Source: Sycobia sp. Sy_11 (Eukaryota; Arthropoda; Insecta; Hymenoptera; Epichrysomallidae). From it: DNA of 64,000 nucleotides. Position numbers and translations under genes: made by a program. Positions within the stretch are counted from its first letter, which is position 1, and each line of letters begins with the position of its first letter. Shown here one piece after another: positions 14,071-26,130 of this stretch. The stretch lies in assembly GCA_018907035.1 (NCBI GenBank), contig JACCIC010000293.1:124001-188000 (forward strand), in the 5' to 3' direction. Under the pieces are notes generated by a model, which saw nothing but the letters and a program-made list of their open reading frames with translations, ran no database searches and had not been told where the DNA came from.

Positions 14071-14463
14071 ATGGAAATCCAATTCGGATTATCATCTAAA
14101 CCAAATATTTCAGTTAATGTTTTCAAAGCATATTTTCAAAATTGTCGCATTACCTTTAAATTTTCGCGCAGGCCACAAGGCAAATTCGTTCTAAAACGCA
14201 TTTTCGAACGAAACTCTCAGCAGGGTTATAAACGCGTTTTGAAAAAATTTAATCACTTAGGCGATTTCCCGATCTTTTTATTGTCAATCCTGTTGCTTCT
14301 AATGATTCCCAGACAGCTTTATATTTCCCACGCAATGTTTCATATAAGTCGTTCTGCAAGAGAAAAAATATTTATTGTTACAAAGAAATTGGCAACCCTC
14401 GGTAGAGAATGTATCGCCTACAGTCTGCGGTTGTTGCGTCCCTGCTGGACTTCCGCGTTGTAA
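14071..14463 (+). other. 130-codon open frame, unrecognised
   Basis: This frame begins MEIQFGLSSKPNISVNVF and has a hydrophobic stretch, FPIFLLSILLLLMIP, about two thirds along. Its stop codon overlaps a GTAAGT splice-donor match at 14,460. At about 36 percent GC a frame of this length is expected roughly once by chance in 64 kb on both strands, so length alone is no evidence. No family is recognised and no upstream acceptor stands out. Confidence 0.12.
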
Positions 14464-14740
14464 GTGTCTCTGTAGCCAGTGGATTCGACTAATTTACGCT
14501 CGGCTAAGTAGCCAAAAAAGACGCTCTCCGCATGAAATTCGATAAGGCGTCGCGAGCGAAACGAAATCTTCGGGTCGCCTTTTCGCGAACACCACATCAG
14601 TGTCGCTTTCCTCAGGAAACTAATCTTATCGGATCCTCGCTGCACACGTGAGATCGCTCCAGCGGTAAACAAACGATCCACCTACTTTGCCTCCCCCCTC
14701 CCCACGGCTCTTTCCAAATGCTCGACGAACCGAGCCGACA

Positions 14741-14761
14741 TAGAGAGAGAGAGAGAGAGAG
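14741..14761. repeat. (GA)n microsatellite
   Basis: About 10 GA units inside the GC island at 14.5-15.3 kb. Confidence 0.85.
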
Positions 14762-14921
14762 CGAAACCTCGGAGGTGCAAGTTTGGAAATCACCGCGCGA
14801 GCTGCCTGGGTCGTTCGCGTCGTTGTTGTCGCCTCCTACACCCTCCCCCGCCCCTTTTAGCGAGAGCTATAAACCCGCGGGAGAAATTTCGTCGTGGAGA
14901 GAGCGACGGGGTGAACGCGCT

Positions 14922-14937
14922 TCTATCTCTCACTCTC

Positions 14938-14995
<58 letters not shown>

Positions 14996-14997
14996 TC
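14922..14997. repeat. (CT)n microsatellite
   Basis: About 34 CT units with few interruptions, about 160 bases from a GA tract (14,741-14,761) of opposite polarity in the same GC island. Confidence 0.9.
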
Positions 14998-15289
14998 ATG
15001 CAAAAATCCGGATGAAGACACGTAGAAATACAGATACAGGCGCCGACAGACTTTAGCCTCTTGCATGCGATACATCGCGACCCCTATCGCGCGAGAAGGG
15101 CGGAGGGGGCAGGGGACGTGTACCTTCCGCACCGTTGTGCTCGGGGGATCGTCGGTTTCTTTTCTTCACGATGATTTGCCCCCTTTGCGCTGACTTTTAT
15201 GTATCGTTACTGCCGGCATGGCGGAAGGGTGGAAAAAGAGGAGAGGGGGAAAGGGTTCGGCGCAGGCGAGTCGATAAAAATGTAAGACA

Positions 15290-15802
15290 TGATTTTCTGA
15301 TCGGTCGGTGTATCTCTGAGTTTGTAGGCGGATCTACACATCTAATAAAAGCTGCGTCTGTTATAAATTTGGATATTATAATTTAATCCAATAGAAAAAT
15401 TTCCATAATAATAGATATACAACTTATAAGCCTGCTCAGTATTAAATTTATACTACGTGTCTTCACTAATCGTTAAGAAAAAATAAATCTGTCGCGCAAA
15501 TAAAAAAAAAAATTATGACCTTTTCAATATTACTTGAATTTACATAGAAAGTAGAAATATTATAATTAATATATTCATAAATTAATCAGATGAATAACTT
15601 AACTAGACAAATAAAGAGTAATGAGAAATTTATCTCCTTGTCCATCAGCTGTAAACAATGTTCATTTAGTTACTTTGTTACTATTTGATTAACTTAGGTA
15701 AATTATTATTTGGATTAAATAAATAATCCTTTCAATGAGAACTCAACATTAATTTTTTTCTTTATCTAACTTTATGCAAATCTTATTTTAATGAATTACA
15801 CA

Positions 15803-15860
<58 letters not shown>

Positions 15861-17395
15861 TAGGACGAACATTCTTATTGTATAAAGATGAAAGACCAAC
15901 TGTAGACCGCGATTGAATGTTATCTACGCAAATCTTATCGGTGGTCGGTCGGCTTTTGTGTTATCCTCCTATGTAGGCGAGATGTCTCGGTGGAACAAAC
16001 AAGATTAATTTAATTACTCGACGTGTCCTTGCTCGTTCTCTGGCGATCCTTCTATTCCCCTTTCTCCTCTACCTCTTCAAACTGCACTAGATTGCACGGT
16101 TGCCTCTCAATTTCCCCAGATATATTTCTCGCTTTATTAATTTCTCTATATATTAATTTCTGTCTACAGAATATTGGGAAAAAAATTAATTTATAATATT
16201 ATTTGTCAATTCGTATAAACTAATTGTTAAAAATTTTACTAATAATAAATATTGATAATTGAAATTATTTTATTCCAGATCACAAATATCAATTAGAAAG
16301 TATAAAATAAACTTATTTTCATTATAACCTGTATGTATATACAAAGCTTATTTATAATCGAGGAACTTAGGCGCCTGTTCATTACATAGGCATAAAAAAG
16401 ACAAATTTTTCTGGCTGAACGACGACGAATGTGTATTTTTGGATATGTATTTTGACATGCTACACTCTCTAATTTCAACCAGTTACCGGAACGTGTTAAT
16501 GGGCGTTTTGAAAAGTATAACTGGTGCAGAACAGAATGGAAAACTGGAGTCATTTACGATGCAAAGATTGAAAAGTATAACGCCGGTATACAAGAGCATG
16601 ATACTTAGAGTCATTGTAGGATAATATCGTCGCAACTGCCGATACAAAGCATGGATGGGACTTCGCCAAGAAATAAATGACCATGCTTAGCATGACTCCC
16701 TAGATGTAAAAAGATAGATCCGCTGGTAAAAGGTGCCAATAAAACTTGTAAAGAGAAAAAGATTGGACTCGAAAATGAGCTAAGTCGAAAGTAATCATAA
16801 TCATAAAATTTTTTTTTCAAAGATTCTTATACCATCATCCATCGGGTAAAAACGGTAAATCTCGTCAATGTGCTCGATTAAAATGCATCCAACGATCTTA
16901 TTGGAAAAATGGAATACTTTAAATATCGATATCAGGCGAAAGTTTTTGATAGGAAGGAAAAAAATGCGTTAAAAGAAAGTACAACGATTAGTTAGAGAAA
17001 GTCCACATTACAAATATTTTCTTATCGTTTGGCGCCTGTTCTTCGTCTTATATATTGCCCAAAAACATTAATTGTCATTATTTTTCAGGTGCTTCAAGTT
17101 TATTCTAAGATTTCTAATAATACAAGATGTTCAGAACTCGTCATCTTGACTAGCTCGTTTTGTCTTTTGACTGGTCATCACGACAGACAAATCCGTTCTT
17201 CGCCCCTTCGCCAAATCAATTCATTTTAAAAAGCATTTATTGCGTCCGATACTTCCACGTTCTAATAATTCAGGGCAAGCTGATTAAATCTGTGAAACAC
17301 ATTATTTACTATTAAGGCAGTCTTCAATCGAGCAACGAATACCGTTAATAATGTATAAAGTAAGGAAGGCTAGAACATGATATAATCATCAACTC
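15290..17395. other. AT-rich, no gene seen
   Basis: Short chance frames only. A 14-base word TTGAAAAGTATAAC is repeated at about 16,507 and 16,566, inside one small unrecognised frame. Confidence 0.5.
15803..15859. repeat. (TA)n microsatellite
   Basis: About 28 TA units, one of the longest in the window. Confidence 0.9.
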
Positions 17396-17691
17396 CTTCG
17401 TATTTACTGTACATTGCGATCAGTGGGGAGGGGGGGAATCATGTATGATAATTGCGCTATTAATGAAAAGAGATCGATTGGTTCAGCGCAAAATACTGAA
17501 AAAATTATCAAGCTTACGAAGTTCTCCATCGTCCTCGTACCACCGCAACTCCTTCCTCCACCTCGCTCTATCGAGATTCCTTCACCTATATACGGAGTAT
17601 GGAGGTCGGCACTATAGAGGCGCGCATACTCTTCCAACGCAATATATGTCGCTTCGACTTGCTCTCCCCTCTCCTCCTCACATCTCTTCCT

Positions 17692-17729
17692 CCCTCTCAC
17701 TCTCTCTCTCTCCCTCTCCCTCTCTTTCA
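17692..17729. repeat. CT-rich tract
   Basis: Imperfect (CT)n/(CCT)n run in a pyrimidine-rich stretch. Confidence 0.8.
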
Positions 17730-17920
17730 CTCGAGAGAAACTAATCCCCGTAAAATAAAGCACCCGACACACGGCACTTTTGATAAACCCACTTTTGTCA
17801 TCCCCCCTCCCTCAACCCATCACCATCTTTTTCTCCATATTTTCAGGCTGGCAGGCCGTAAACGCCAAGTCTCTCTCGGCGACTTTTACGAGGCGCCTTT
17901 TTTGAATATTCATGCCGCAA

Positions 17921-17948
17921 AAGAGAGAGAGAGAGAGAGAGAGAGAGG
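17921..17948. repeat. (GA)n microsatellite
   Basis: About 13 GA units; complementary in sense to the CT tract 190 bases upstream. Confidence 0.85.
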
Positions 17949-19342
17949 AAGATAGAATCCGCGAGAACCGGCTGGAATATTGTCAGCGTCACAGGGTATT
18001 ACGTTGTTTAGTTGAATTTGCATGCAAACTAGCATCGTGACTCTCTCCGCCAGAGAGCCATCGACGACTAGGAGACAAGGACGCGCGCGGGTATATACGC
18101 GCACGCACACACAATATACCTTTCCATGGAGGTAGTCAGGTATACACGGATATAAAGTCGGCTATGATAATGTCAGTGATAACAAATTTGAATCGATTTA
18201 TGGACTGACTCATCTGACACTGGGAGTTTGGTTAAGTCTAGATTCGGTTCGACAATTGTGTCTTTATAAAAAAAATTGACTTTCCAAATGCGATAAAATG
18301 GCTTGCCGTATTATATATTGTAGAGCAGAGATATTAAACACTGTTCAGTGACAGCAGTAGCATGATGCCTTTCAATCAAAAGTCTAATTTCATGACAAAT
18401 TTTCAGTGTACTTCGCCTTCGATCTGATATAAACCAAAACAAAAAACTTATTATTACGACATGTGCGCGGATGCAAAAACTTCATTAACAGCCGTAAGCA
18501 ATCGAATACATACATAGACAGAGAAAAAATTAAACCGATATATCTTCTTAATAGTGTAAACAATAGTAAAGACTAATATTCATTATAATTTCTGACCATC
18601 CTGATGCAGGGATATAATACGAATTGTAAGCCACAATATATAGGAACAAAGATATTTCCACGTAGACGAAACTATACTGCAGCGTCGTCCCAGCTCTGCC
18701 TCTAAGCTTCGACCTATACGATAATGCCGCTGCGGCAGAGAGACGAGAAGTCGCGTCGCATCATGAAAAAGTAAAGCCCGCGTACTCCCACCTGTCTCTT
18801 CGCACCGACGCGACATATATCACAAAAGCACTCGGGGATCGCAGAATTCAGCCGCTCACCAATAATTTCCGAGATTCGCGCGCCGCGAAGGTGGCGGAAG
18901 CTCCGACGACCGCACCTGTATATAGAGATATACACACGATCACTCGCACTCGCACAAACACATGTATATACACGGGATCCCTCTCGTACGTTCGGTCTCG
19001 GACATCAGGTGCGCCAGACGTATAAGGCCATGACGAGGGGGCGGATAGAGGGGAGGAGAGGGTGCGACGGCCACGGAATGTCTGAGCAGGAGCGACCGCC
19101 GTGGTTAGGTCCTCGTGGTCGACGCAACAATCCTCCCTACCCCCACCACTCCACGTACCCTCCTCCCGCCCGGCTCTTAATATACGTGGACTTCGGTTGC
19201 CCGCGTCGGTTTGGACGTGAATATAAGGGACGTGACGCGATAACACCCCCACCCGACATGCCCTAAGCCAACGGCGCGAGAACGATTTCGAATGTTGCAC
19301 GGAAAAATAGTTCGGATCCTTTCTGAAGCTTGTAGGGAATAA

Positions 19343-19345
<3 letters not shown>

Positions 19346-19391
<46 letters not shown>
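19346..19391. repeat. (TA)n microsatellite
   Basis: About 22 TA units inside the GC-rich region at 18.6-20 kb, followed by ACACACATATAC. Confidence 0.9.
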
Positions 19392-19403
<12 letters not shown>

Positions 19404-19774
19404 TTTACTCCCATAAGTATATATACGGAGAAAATTGTGAAGGAGGAGGAAGAGGAGGCCTTGGAAAGCATCGCGCTACTGCACGCCGCGCGCTTATTTA
19501 CGCATTATTCAGAGCTGCGGCGCGCTCTAAATATATATAAATTTGAATTTGAATATGACGCGAAAAGGAGCGAGGTGGTCGCGCGAGAGCGCGCGGGCGA
19601 GTGCCAATTCAGCCATTTGTATAGTTTAATCACGCCCGCCATATTCCAGGTGTGCCGCAACGTTCTCGATTTCCCTCCGCTTCGCCAAGTCCCTGCACGG
19701 CGCTGCAAATTGTCACAATATAAAAGGTGCAAAATTTCGTATTCATACGGATCAGAGATGAGATAAACAATAGG

Positions 19775-19799
19775 TTTTATAGTTCTATGAACTATAAAA
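19775..19799. other. Perfect hairpin, 11-bp stem
   Basis: The arms are TTTTATAGTTC and GAACTATAAAA, with the loop TAT. It lies at the border between GC-rich DNA and a possible 5' exon region. It is too short for a microRNA precursor. Confidence 0.6.
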
Positions 19800-20001
19800 T
19801 TGCTGTGCAGAATTTTGATCGATAATGCGTCTTTTTCAGCGACATCCTAGCTGTTGTCTATCGTGCAGTCCGGCGAAAGGAGTTGGGAACGTTTACGTTG
19901 TATCTGTAAACGGGCGCGCGACTGCGAGGCCAATCGGTGCACGCCTCTTGCCGCTCGAGTCGCGAAATGCCGAATTGATTATTGACAGGAATATGGCTTA
20001 G

Positions 20002-20007
20002 GTGAGC
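20002..20007 (+). promoter_or_regulatory. Candidate splice donor TTAG|GTGAGC
   Basis: The match lies at the 3' edge of the GC-rich stretch 19,430-20,000, where the sequence switches to AT-rich. This is the arrangement expected of a 5' untranslated exon followed by an intron. Only the donor is visible; no start site is convincing. Confidence 0.2.
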
Positions 20008-20694
20008 AACATTTATGTATACTCTCCACTTTGAAACGAATCGAGAGATCAGTACTAAGACGCGATTAATGAAACTCGTTAACGAATGAATGAAACATTC
20101 ATTTCATGAATGCTTTTCCATCTGAATCACTGACTGCATTGTAGTCTTTAAAAATCTCTTTTAAATAGACTGCGAACTATTTATAATGATTTTATAATGA
20201 TAAATACGTAATGATAACGTGCATCGATGATTATCCAGACAATCTGATGACCAACTCAAATTCCAAACATGGACAGAAGAGATCTTGGCATCGGTATACG
20301 AGTAGATTCCCACAATTACATGTTTGTACGTAATAATGGCACTTAACGAAGTTTGGATAAAGTATGTTCTTGAAACAAAAGAATAAAGCCACAAGTAACG
20401 TATAATCGATAGACACAGTGAACTTCTATACTAGTAGCTAAGGGTTATGGAGATATCAAGCAATAAAAGCTATGTAAATATAGTTAATATTACAGATTGT
20501 ACGTGAGCTAGACGAGCTCTTCATTTCGCAAATTCGTATTCACAGTCCATAGAAATCCAATGACTTAAGAGACCTTAAGGCTAATATAACTAATGTGCAC
20601 ACAACATTCATTATTAATTCAAAATTTCTCAGGCTTGGGTAATGTAAAACCAAAAAAATTAACTAAAATAATAACACTATATATGATGCTATCC

Positions 20695-20787
20695 TCTCCC
20701 CTCCCATCTCCCTCTCTGCCTGTCTGTCTCTCTTTCTCTCTCTTTCTTTCTCTATTTCTCTCTCTTTCTCTCTCTCTCGCTCTCTCC
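20695..20787. repeat. CT-rich tract
   Basis: About 90 bases almost purely of pyrimidines (CTCTTT/CTGT variants), an aged (CT)n array. Confidence 0.85.
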
Positions 20788-21365
20788 ACTTCACCTCTTT
20801 CTGAATCAATTCTGTAGATGGGATTGCGAAAGAGCGCAATTTCTTTTCTTTAAGGAATCTTTGATCTACTATACAATGCGCAAATATATGCAGCAAGTTT
20901 CTAAGAAGATATAATCTGCATAAGTGTGTATGTGTGTCTGTGCACATCTGTGCGTGTGTGCGTATTGATTCCGAATGGTTGAGGTTGGATAAAAGGTGGG
21001 AGAGCAATTCGAACGATTTTAGCGAGGACCTGATGAATTACGGAAAAGCTTGACCTGTGGCAAGACTCGGAAGAATTTTAATTATGAGAAAGGACGCATG
21101 AAAGTTCAAGGATTGATTAATCCGTACATTAAGAATAATCGATAAAAATTTCAACTTAATCACTATCTCAAATTCCATTTAATAAATAAATCACGAATAT
21201 ATATCTTTTGCATGTAGATCAACGGATTCACATTTTAAAATAGCATTCCGTTTTGCGTAAATAATTCTCATAGATTCAATTATGAAAGATTTTTTTTATC
21301 AATCTTACGGTCATTTTAAAATAATCTGATTACAACTGTATAATGGAGAGCCAGACTTGTTTAAA

Positions 21366-21462
21366 ATGACACCCGTAGAATCTGAAATAAAAATGACTAC
21401 TAAATATAAAAAATAAATTAAAAATCAAATGAAAATATAAAAAATTAAAAATAAAAATAATC
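21366..21462 (+). repeat. Dispersed A-rich repeat, copy 1
   Basis: The text TGACACCCGTAGAATCTGAAATAAAAATGACTACTAAA, followed by about 65 bases rich in AAAT, matches a second copy at 44,774. The exact word AGAATCTGAAATAAAA is shared, and the following (A/T)T(G/A)..TACTAAA pattern is kept. Translated, both read ESEIK followed by (M/L)(T/I)TK before stops, which hints at, but does not prove, an ancestral coding stretch of a retroelement. It is also possible that both are non-coding A-rich tails. Confidence 0.5.
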
Positions 21463-22270
21463 AATACGCCAATTTATCAAAGGGCAATCGAGACTGCCTT
21501 TCCCATCAAAATTTAATATATTTTCTAGACGTCAGATCAGGCATTTCGAACCTTGTTTTCCTTAAGACGTTCGATACATAAGTGTAAACATTCGAAAATT
21601 GCCGTTCTAAGCTGTAATGTACGATTGTAATCTCTTCGTTCAAAGATTACATATTCGACCAAATTCGTAATAGTGCTCACGCGTACGTAATGAAAACGTT
21701 AGATCCGAGACAATCGTGCGTTTTAAGATTATTATTCGATAGGTCGAGATAAATCCTGCTCGATGAACGATTGTCAATCATTTTCAGAGATGAATAATAG
21801 AAGATAACAGTATGTGTATGTATGTGTTAACATTGTTCTATTTCCCGTTGAAAAATTTTGGTACAAAAAAAAAAAAGAAATCAAAAGTGAATGGTCGAGA
21901 TTGATTCGGTCGCAGTAGGATATCGAAGCTCGAAATTCGCCAAATGAGAAACAAGTCCGCGCACTTCTTCCGAACGTTCGCCTCGCCCGCGTCGAGACTC
22001 TTCGCTATAATCGACCTCCTCCCTCCTTCCACGTTCTATTGAAAAAAAAATACCCACACTCTTTCAAATGCAATTTTCCATCGCGACGAGAGAAAGGAGA
22101 GTGAAAAATTTGCGAGAGAGCTCCAGTCGCTTTTTTTCTTGCCCCTTCCCCTTCCACATTTCCTTTCGGGAATCTCAGACGTGTATATACGTAATATGCA
22201 AGACTAGCCAGCCGCGCGACGATCGGTAGCCGAAGGAAACTGGGCGTACTTATATCAACGGCAACGTAAC

Positions 22271-22303
22271 GTATATAGATATATGTATATGTATATATAT
22301 GCT

Positions 22304-22350
<47 letters not shown>
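22271..22350. repeat. Imperfect then perfect (TA)n array
   Basis: TATATG-type variants merge into about 19 perfect TA units beside the GC island at 21.9-22.5 kb. Confidence 0.85.
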
Positions 22351-22351
<1 letters not shown>

Positions 22352-22386
22352 TGCTTACGCTAATGGCCTCGCCCCCGGTGCGGGCG

Positions 22387-22409
22387 CGACGACGACGACG
22401 ACGACGACA
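22387..22409. repeat. (ACG)n trinucleotide repeat
   Basis: About seven GAC/ACG units, just after a TA array, in a GC island. Confidence 0.85.
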
Positions 22410-23791
22410 TCGAGGTGAGACCTTGGAGTCCCGATACAATTTGAAAACGAGCCCCCGGGGGCCGCGTAATGCGATTCGTTAATAAGAAGCGGATAATTCG
22501 ATCGGGGACGCCGCGCGGTCTCGTTATCGGAGAATTATACATGGACTTATGTATACATATACATATATACATGTATATATATGTATATAACGAGAGAAAG
22601 GGGTGGATCTCGCAAATGTACGCGGAGATTTTGTTGTTTTGTAAAGTCAGAGGATGCTCCGTGCATGCATATATGAATACACCTTCTTTTGTTTTTCGTC
22701 CGATCTATTTCTAAAGAAACTTTATACTTTCTTTCTGTGTGGACACAAGAATAAAGCTAACTAATTATCTACTACCATACCAAAACTCGCCTTTTATACG
22801 AAAATTTTTCGAATCGCAAGCGGTAGCTTGCGTTCAATTGTTGAGGCATTTGTTTATTCTCGAGTATCTAAATAGATTAACAAGATAATAAAAATAGATA
22901 ATGAAAAATGATGAATTTTTTATTAATTATTTTCGGAAATGCAATGATGTTTCGTTGAAGTCGCCACAGATGTTGAAATTACATCGTAATTCAGGCGAAA
23001 TTTTTCAAGTGCTTTCTTTTTTTACTCTCTGCACTGAATTAATTATTATTATTATTATCAATTCCTTACTCCATTAATTTTATTGCCATAATACATAACT
23101 CCATTTGGCCTGCTTTTTCTCTCACAAGAAATAAAGTGTAATTCACAGTGACTTAATTATGGATTCATTCCGGAATTGTATTCATTCATCATCAGTTATG
23201 ACCTTGTTAAAAAAAAAAAAATCCGAGTCCACTTTCCATGATTTTTGTAACTGAAGAGGAGCCCTAAACTCGAAGCTCTCTCTTTTGATCATCGGTAAGA
23301 AGTTCAGAATCAATTTCAGCAACAATTCTTCTTACAATACGAGAATCATTGAATACAATCCATTTCAACGAACTCCCTGGCAATGCAGCGATCTCGCGAA
23401 CCGTATAAACTTTCCTGTACATCTATTTCATTATGAAATACGTGCTACGCTCTCGCATAACGTACGAATAAATATTAATAATATACAAACACCGATTGCA
23501 CGTAAGGCGTGGGCTTCCCTTGTACACACGCGATATGTTAGAATTGGGTAATTAATTAGTTATTATGGATAAAGATAGTCAAAGAGACGCGTCGACAGTA
23601 AATCTATAATCGGCCATTATTCGACTGTTCTCGGCGAAGTCGATTTTCGCCCAAGTCAACGTTAACGTCTCGCTGCCAATGGAGACACGAAAAAGGGCGA
23701 CGATAAATGGACTTCATCCGGAAATTGGCTGCTGCAGCGCATTGTTATCTTTAACAACTATAGCTATTTTTGGATTAATTTATCTGTAGAT

Positions 23792-23812
23792 AACAACAAC
23801 AACAACAACAAT
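23792..23812. repeat. (AAC)n trinucleotide repeat
   Basis: Six to seven AAC units followed by AAT AAC. Confidence 0.8.
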
Positions 23813-24256
23813 AACAAAATTAAAGTGAACTCTTTTCGATAAAATCTACGATACACGGTTAAGGTACGTTGACAACGACTTACGGACCGCACTAACAAGA
23901 CCGCCAACAAGGGGAACCGGCATTTTTACCACTTTTTAAATACTACGCGTCATTTTAATATTTATACTGCGCTCCATGAGGTCTCTTGACGACAGAAATT
24001 TTTCGTCGGAACATTTTTCCATAACCCGCCTTCAAGACCATTGTCCCACATTTTAGTTTACAGCCTGGACGTCGTAAAAAAAATATACCGAGTTTCCAAA
24101 AACCAAAAACCCAAACAAAACGAAAAATTCTAAAGAATTAATCGTATAATTTAAAAAAAAAATACGCGAGCCCCTTTTTTTACGTTTTACTTTCTTTTTT
24201 TAATGGCCCTCGGCTTTTACCGCGGTCGAATAATAAAAAAAAAAGCCCTCACTCGA

Positions 24257-24309
24257 AGGGAGGAAGAGAGAGAGGGAGAGAGAGAGACAGAGAGAGACAG
24301 AGAGAGGGA
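24257..24309. repeat. GA-rich tract
   Basis: Interrupted (GA)n with GAGACA variants, 5' of the GC island at 24.4-25 kb. Confidence 0.85.
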
Positions 24310-24578
24310 AAAAAAGAGCCAGTTGTGATTTTGCATTATTGTACAAACGTAAACGAAATGGCGTAAAATCCTTTTACGACCGGTCATATAAGATCCCCTG
24401 AATGAATAGCTCTTTAAAACGGCGACGGGGAGGGGACGAGGGTGGGCGAGGCGGTGGGGAAAAATAAACGGGAAGAAAAGAAAAAGGGCCGATCGTAACC
24501 CCGGTGCGCAAGTAGATCGTGCATCCGTAAGCGTGGAAGACCGTAACCATTTATTACGGCAGTATTTACACCTTCCTA

Positions 24579-24592
24579 CCCCCCCCCCCCCC
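24579..24592. repeat. Poly(C) run of 14
   Basis: Long C homopolymer. A similar 12-C run is at 3,423-3,434. Assembly or sequencing error is likely at such runs. Confidence 0.7.
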
Positions 24593-24721
24593 GAGATCTC
24601 ATTTATATACAAGCCGATGCATTGTAGTTCCTATTATTAACACCGGTGCTCACAGCAAAAATTAAAGCCCCCCGGCTCTCAACGGCGCGCTCCAGGCGGG
24701 AGCCGCCCAAAAGCCCGCGAA

Positions 24722-24741
24722 GCTTTCTCGCGTGAGAAAGC
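24722..24741. other. Perfect hairpin, 8-bp stem
   Basis: The arms are GCTTTCTC and GAGAAAGC, with the loop GCGT, in a GC-rich island. Confidence 0.55.
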
Positions 24742-24885
24742 GCCTCTCACTCGCCCTCCCCCGCCCCCGGTACCCAACCCTATATGGCTTGTTTATAAAG
24801 CAACGCGAGCGTTCGAGCGCTCGGTCGCGTAAAATTAAAGGACGCTACGCGGCTCGCCGACGTCGGTAAATTTAATGAATGTCGC

Positions 24886-24906
24886 GCTGCGCGCTTCGCG
24901 CGCAGC
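24886..24906. other. Very stable GC hairpin, 9-bp stem
   Basis: The arms are GCTGCGCGC and GCGCGCAGC, with the loop TTC. All but one of the stem pairs are G-C. It is the second perfect hairpin within 185 bases in this island. Confidence 0.6.
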
Positions 24907-25169
24907 CCTCGAGGTTTCTCAAAATTGAGAAATTCGCGGCCGACAGAGGCAACGGCCGGCTCGCGGACGTTCGAGTTCACGCAGTCGTTGCAGAGTGTAA
25001 TTGTTTTTTTTTTTTTCAAATAGATATTTGCTCGATTGAAAATTAAAAAAAAAAAAAATATATAGATATGTTAATTTGTAAATATAATATATTATTTAAC
25101 AAACCATTGGGATTGGTTACAAAATATTGGCACAAAATAAGTTCCAAATTATACATCTAATATTAAATT

Positions 25170-26130
25170 TATAACACATTGGATAGCAATGATCGAATCG
25201 GAATAACTTTCGTAGATTTAGCAGAGGCATTTGAAACTGGTTTACCATAAAATTTTTTTCAGGCAAAATTATATAATTATTCAACCAGAGATAATGCTTA
25301 CGAACCTACCGCTGATTTTTCATTTAATAGAAAATAAAGAGTAAATATTTTTCGCGATATTAGTGAAAATCCAAAACGTTATTACACGTTCCTTCAAGGT
25401 ACTAGTTTAGAACAGCAATTATTTATTTTATACATAGATGACATTTTGCATGATTTACTAAGATATTCTATAGTAACATATGCAGACGATACTATAATTA
25501 TGTCTACCTAAACTAACTGTTCGAATGATGTAACCAAAATGAGTATTTATTTAGAAATATATATATATTTAAATAAATTATCATACAATAATCAAAATTC
25601 GGTTTTCGTTATCGTGGGAAATTCAAGAAATAGCGTTCAGAGTAATATAGATATAAAAATAAATAATAAACAGTTGGTGAAAGTAAATAAAATTAAATAC
25701 CATGGTGCTTGGCTTTACATATTATTATAATATGAAATGGTTTGCACATATTCAATTCATAATAAAAAAACAAATAAATCTTTAATATTTCCATTTAATA
25801 AATTAACGGGATTTACGAAAAAGAAGACTCTCATAATTATTTTTTATTTCTAATTTCATATTATTACCAATCGAGATAATATAGCTTGGAGTAGAGCCTA
25901 CGATAATTGCATTAATTTATAACTAAAAATTTAGAATAAAAATTGTAAAATTAGGCAATCAGAAAACAGCCAATGAATCTCAAACAATCCTTTGCATTTG
26001 TATCATTACTTTTCCATTAGAATAATATAATTGCAATTCTACTAAAAATAAGAGCATGTCTTACTTAAAATCTGTACAATTAAAAAAAAAGTGCTATAAA
26101 AGCAATAAATATTTATAGTAGGATATACAT
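25170..26130 (+). pseudogene. Decayed non-LTR retrotransposon, reverse-transcriptase region
   Basis: An intact relative would encode a LINE-type polyprotein whose reverse transcriptase copies element RNA at a nicked chromosomal target. A single + frame starting near 25,203 reads, in order: ITFVDLAEAFET (the catalytic-aspartate block usually written DLSKAFDTV), then about 20 codons on NAYEPTADFSFNRK, then LQGTSLEQQLFILYIDDI (the PQGSxLGPLLFxxYINDL block), then TYADDTIIMST (the YxDD active-site block, near 25,480-25,505). Further on comes a stretch ending IKINNKQLVKVNKIKYHG (near 25,650-25,700), matching the usual block before the thumb. Weaker similarity continues (IIKKQ.., KTLII, NCNSTKNKSM) to about 26,130. 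Stop codons interrupt the frame near 25,249, 25,337 and 25,509, so no active protein is possible. The first catalytic block is intact at D but the following TV is changed. No 5' endonuclease or ORF1 is visible, so the copy is 5'-truncated. The clade (Jockey, CR1 or similar) is left open. Confidence 0.9.

Larger units (their letters stand above)
14480..15260. other. GC-rich island
   Basis: CpG-rich, carrying a GA tract and a CT tract of opposite polarity. The open frames across it are largely microsatellite translation. It is a candidate regulatory region. Confidence 0.45.
17400..20000. other. Mixed to GC-rich, no gene recognised
   Basis: Pyrimidine-rich 17.4-17.9 kb, AT-rich 18.1-18.6 kb, then CpG-rich 18.6-20.0 kb with frames open on both strands. 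The donor-like TTAG|GTGAGC at 20,001/20,002 ends the GC-rich part. A non-coding first exon is possible. Confidence 0.4.
20010..21880. other. AT-rich, no gene seen
   Basis: Holds the CT-rich tract at 20.7 kb and the first copy of the dispersed A-rich repeat. A 7-bp hairpin CATTCAT-TTC-ATGAATG lies near 20,096. Confidence 0.5.
21890..22540. other. GC-rich island with TA and ACG arrays
   Basis: Moderately CpG-rich. Frames are interrupted or cross repeats. No gene recognised. Confidence 0.4.
22550..24380. other. AT-rich, no gene seen
   Basis: The 88-codon frame at 23,285-23,551 resembles no family I know and is within chance expectation. A poly(A) of 13 is at about 23,208. Confidence 0.5.
24390..25005. 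other. GC-rich island with stable hairpins
   Basis: CpG-rich, with two perfect hairpins and a 14-C run. It is followed at once by poly(T)/poly(A) stretches and the retrotransposon relic. Confidence 0.45.

Noticed and set aside
19866..19900. Initiator-like GCAGTCC with a downstream promoter element
   Set aside because: The bases at +28 to +32 do not fit the DPE consensus and no TATA box is placed correctly.
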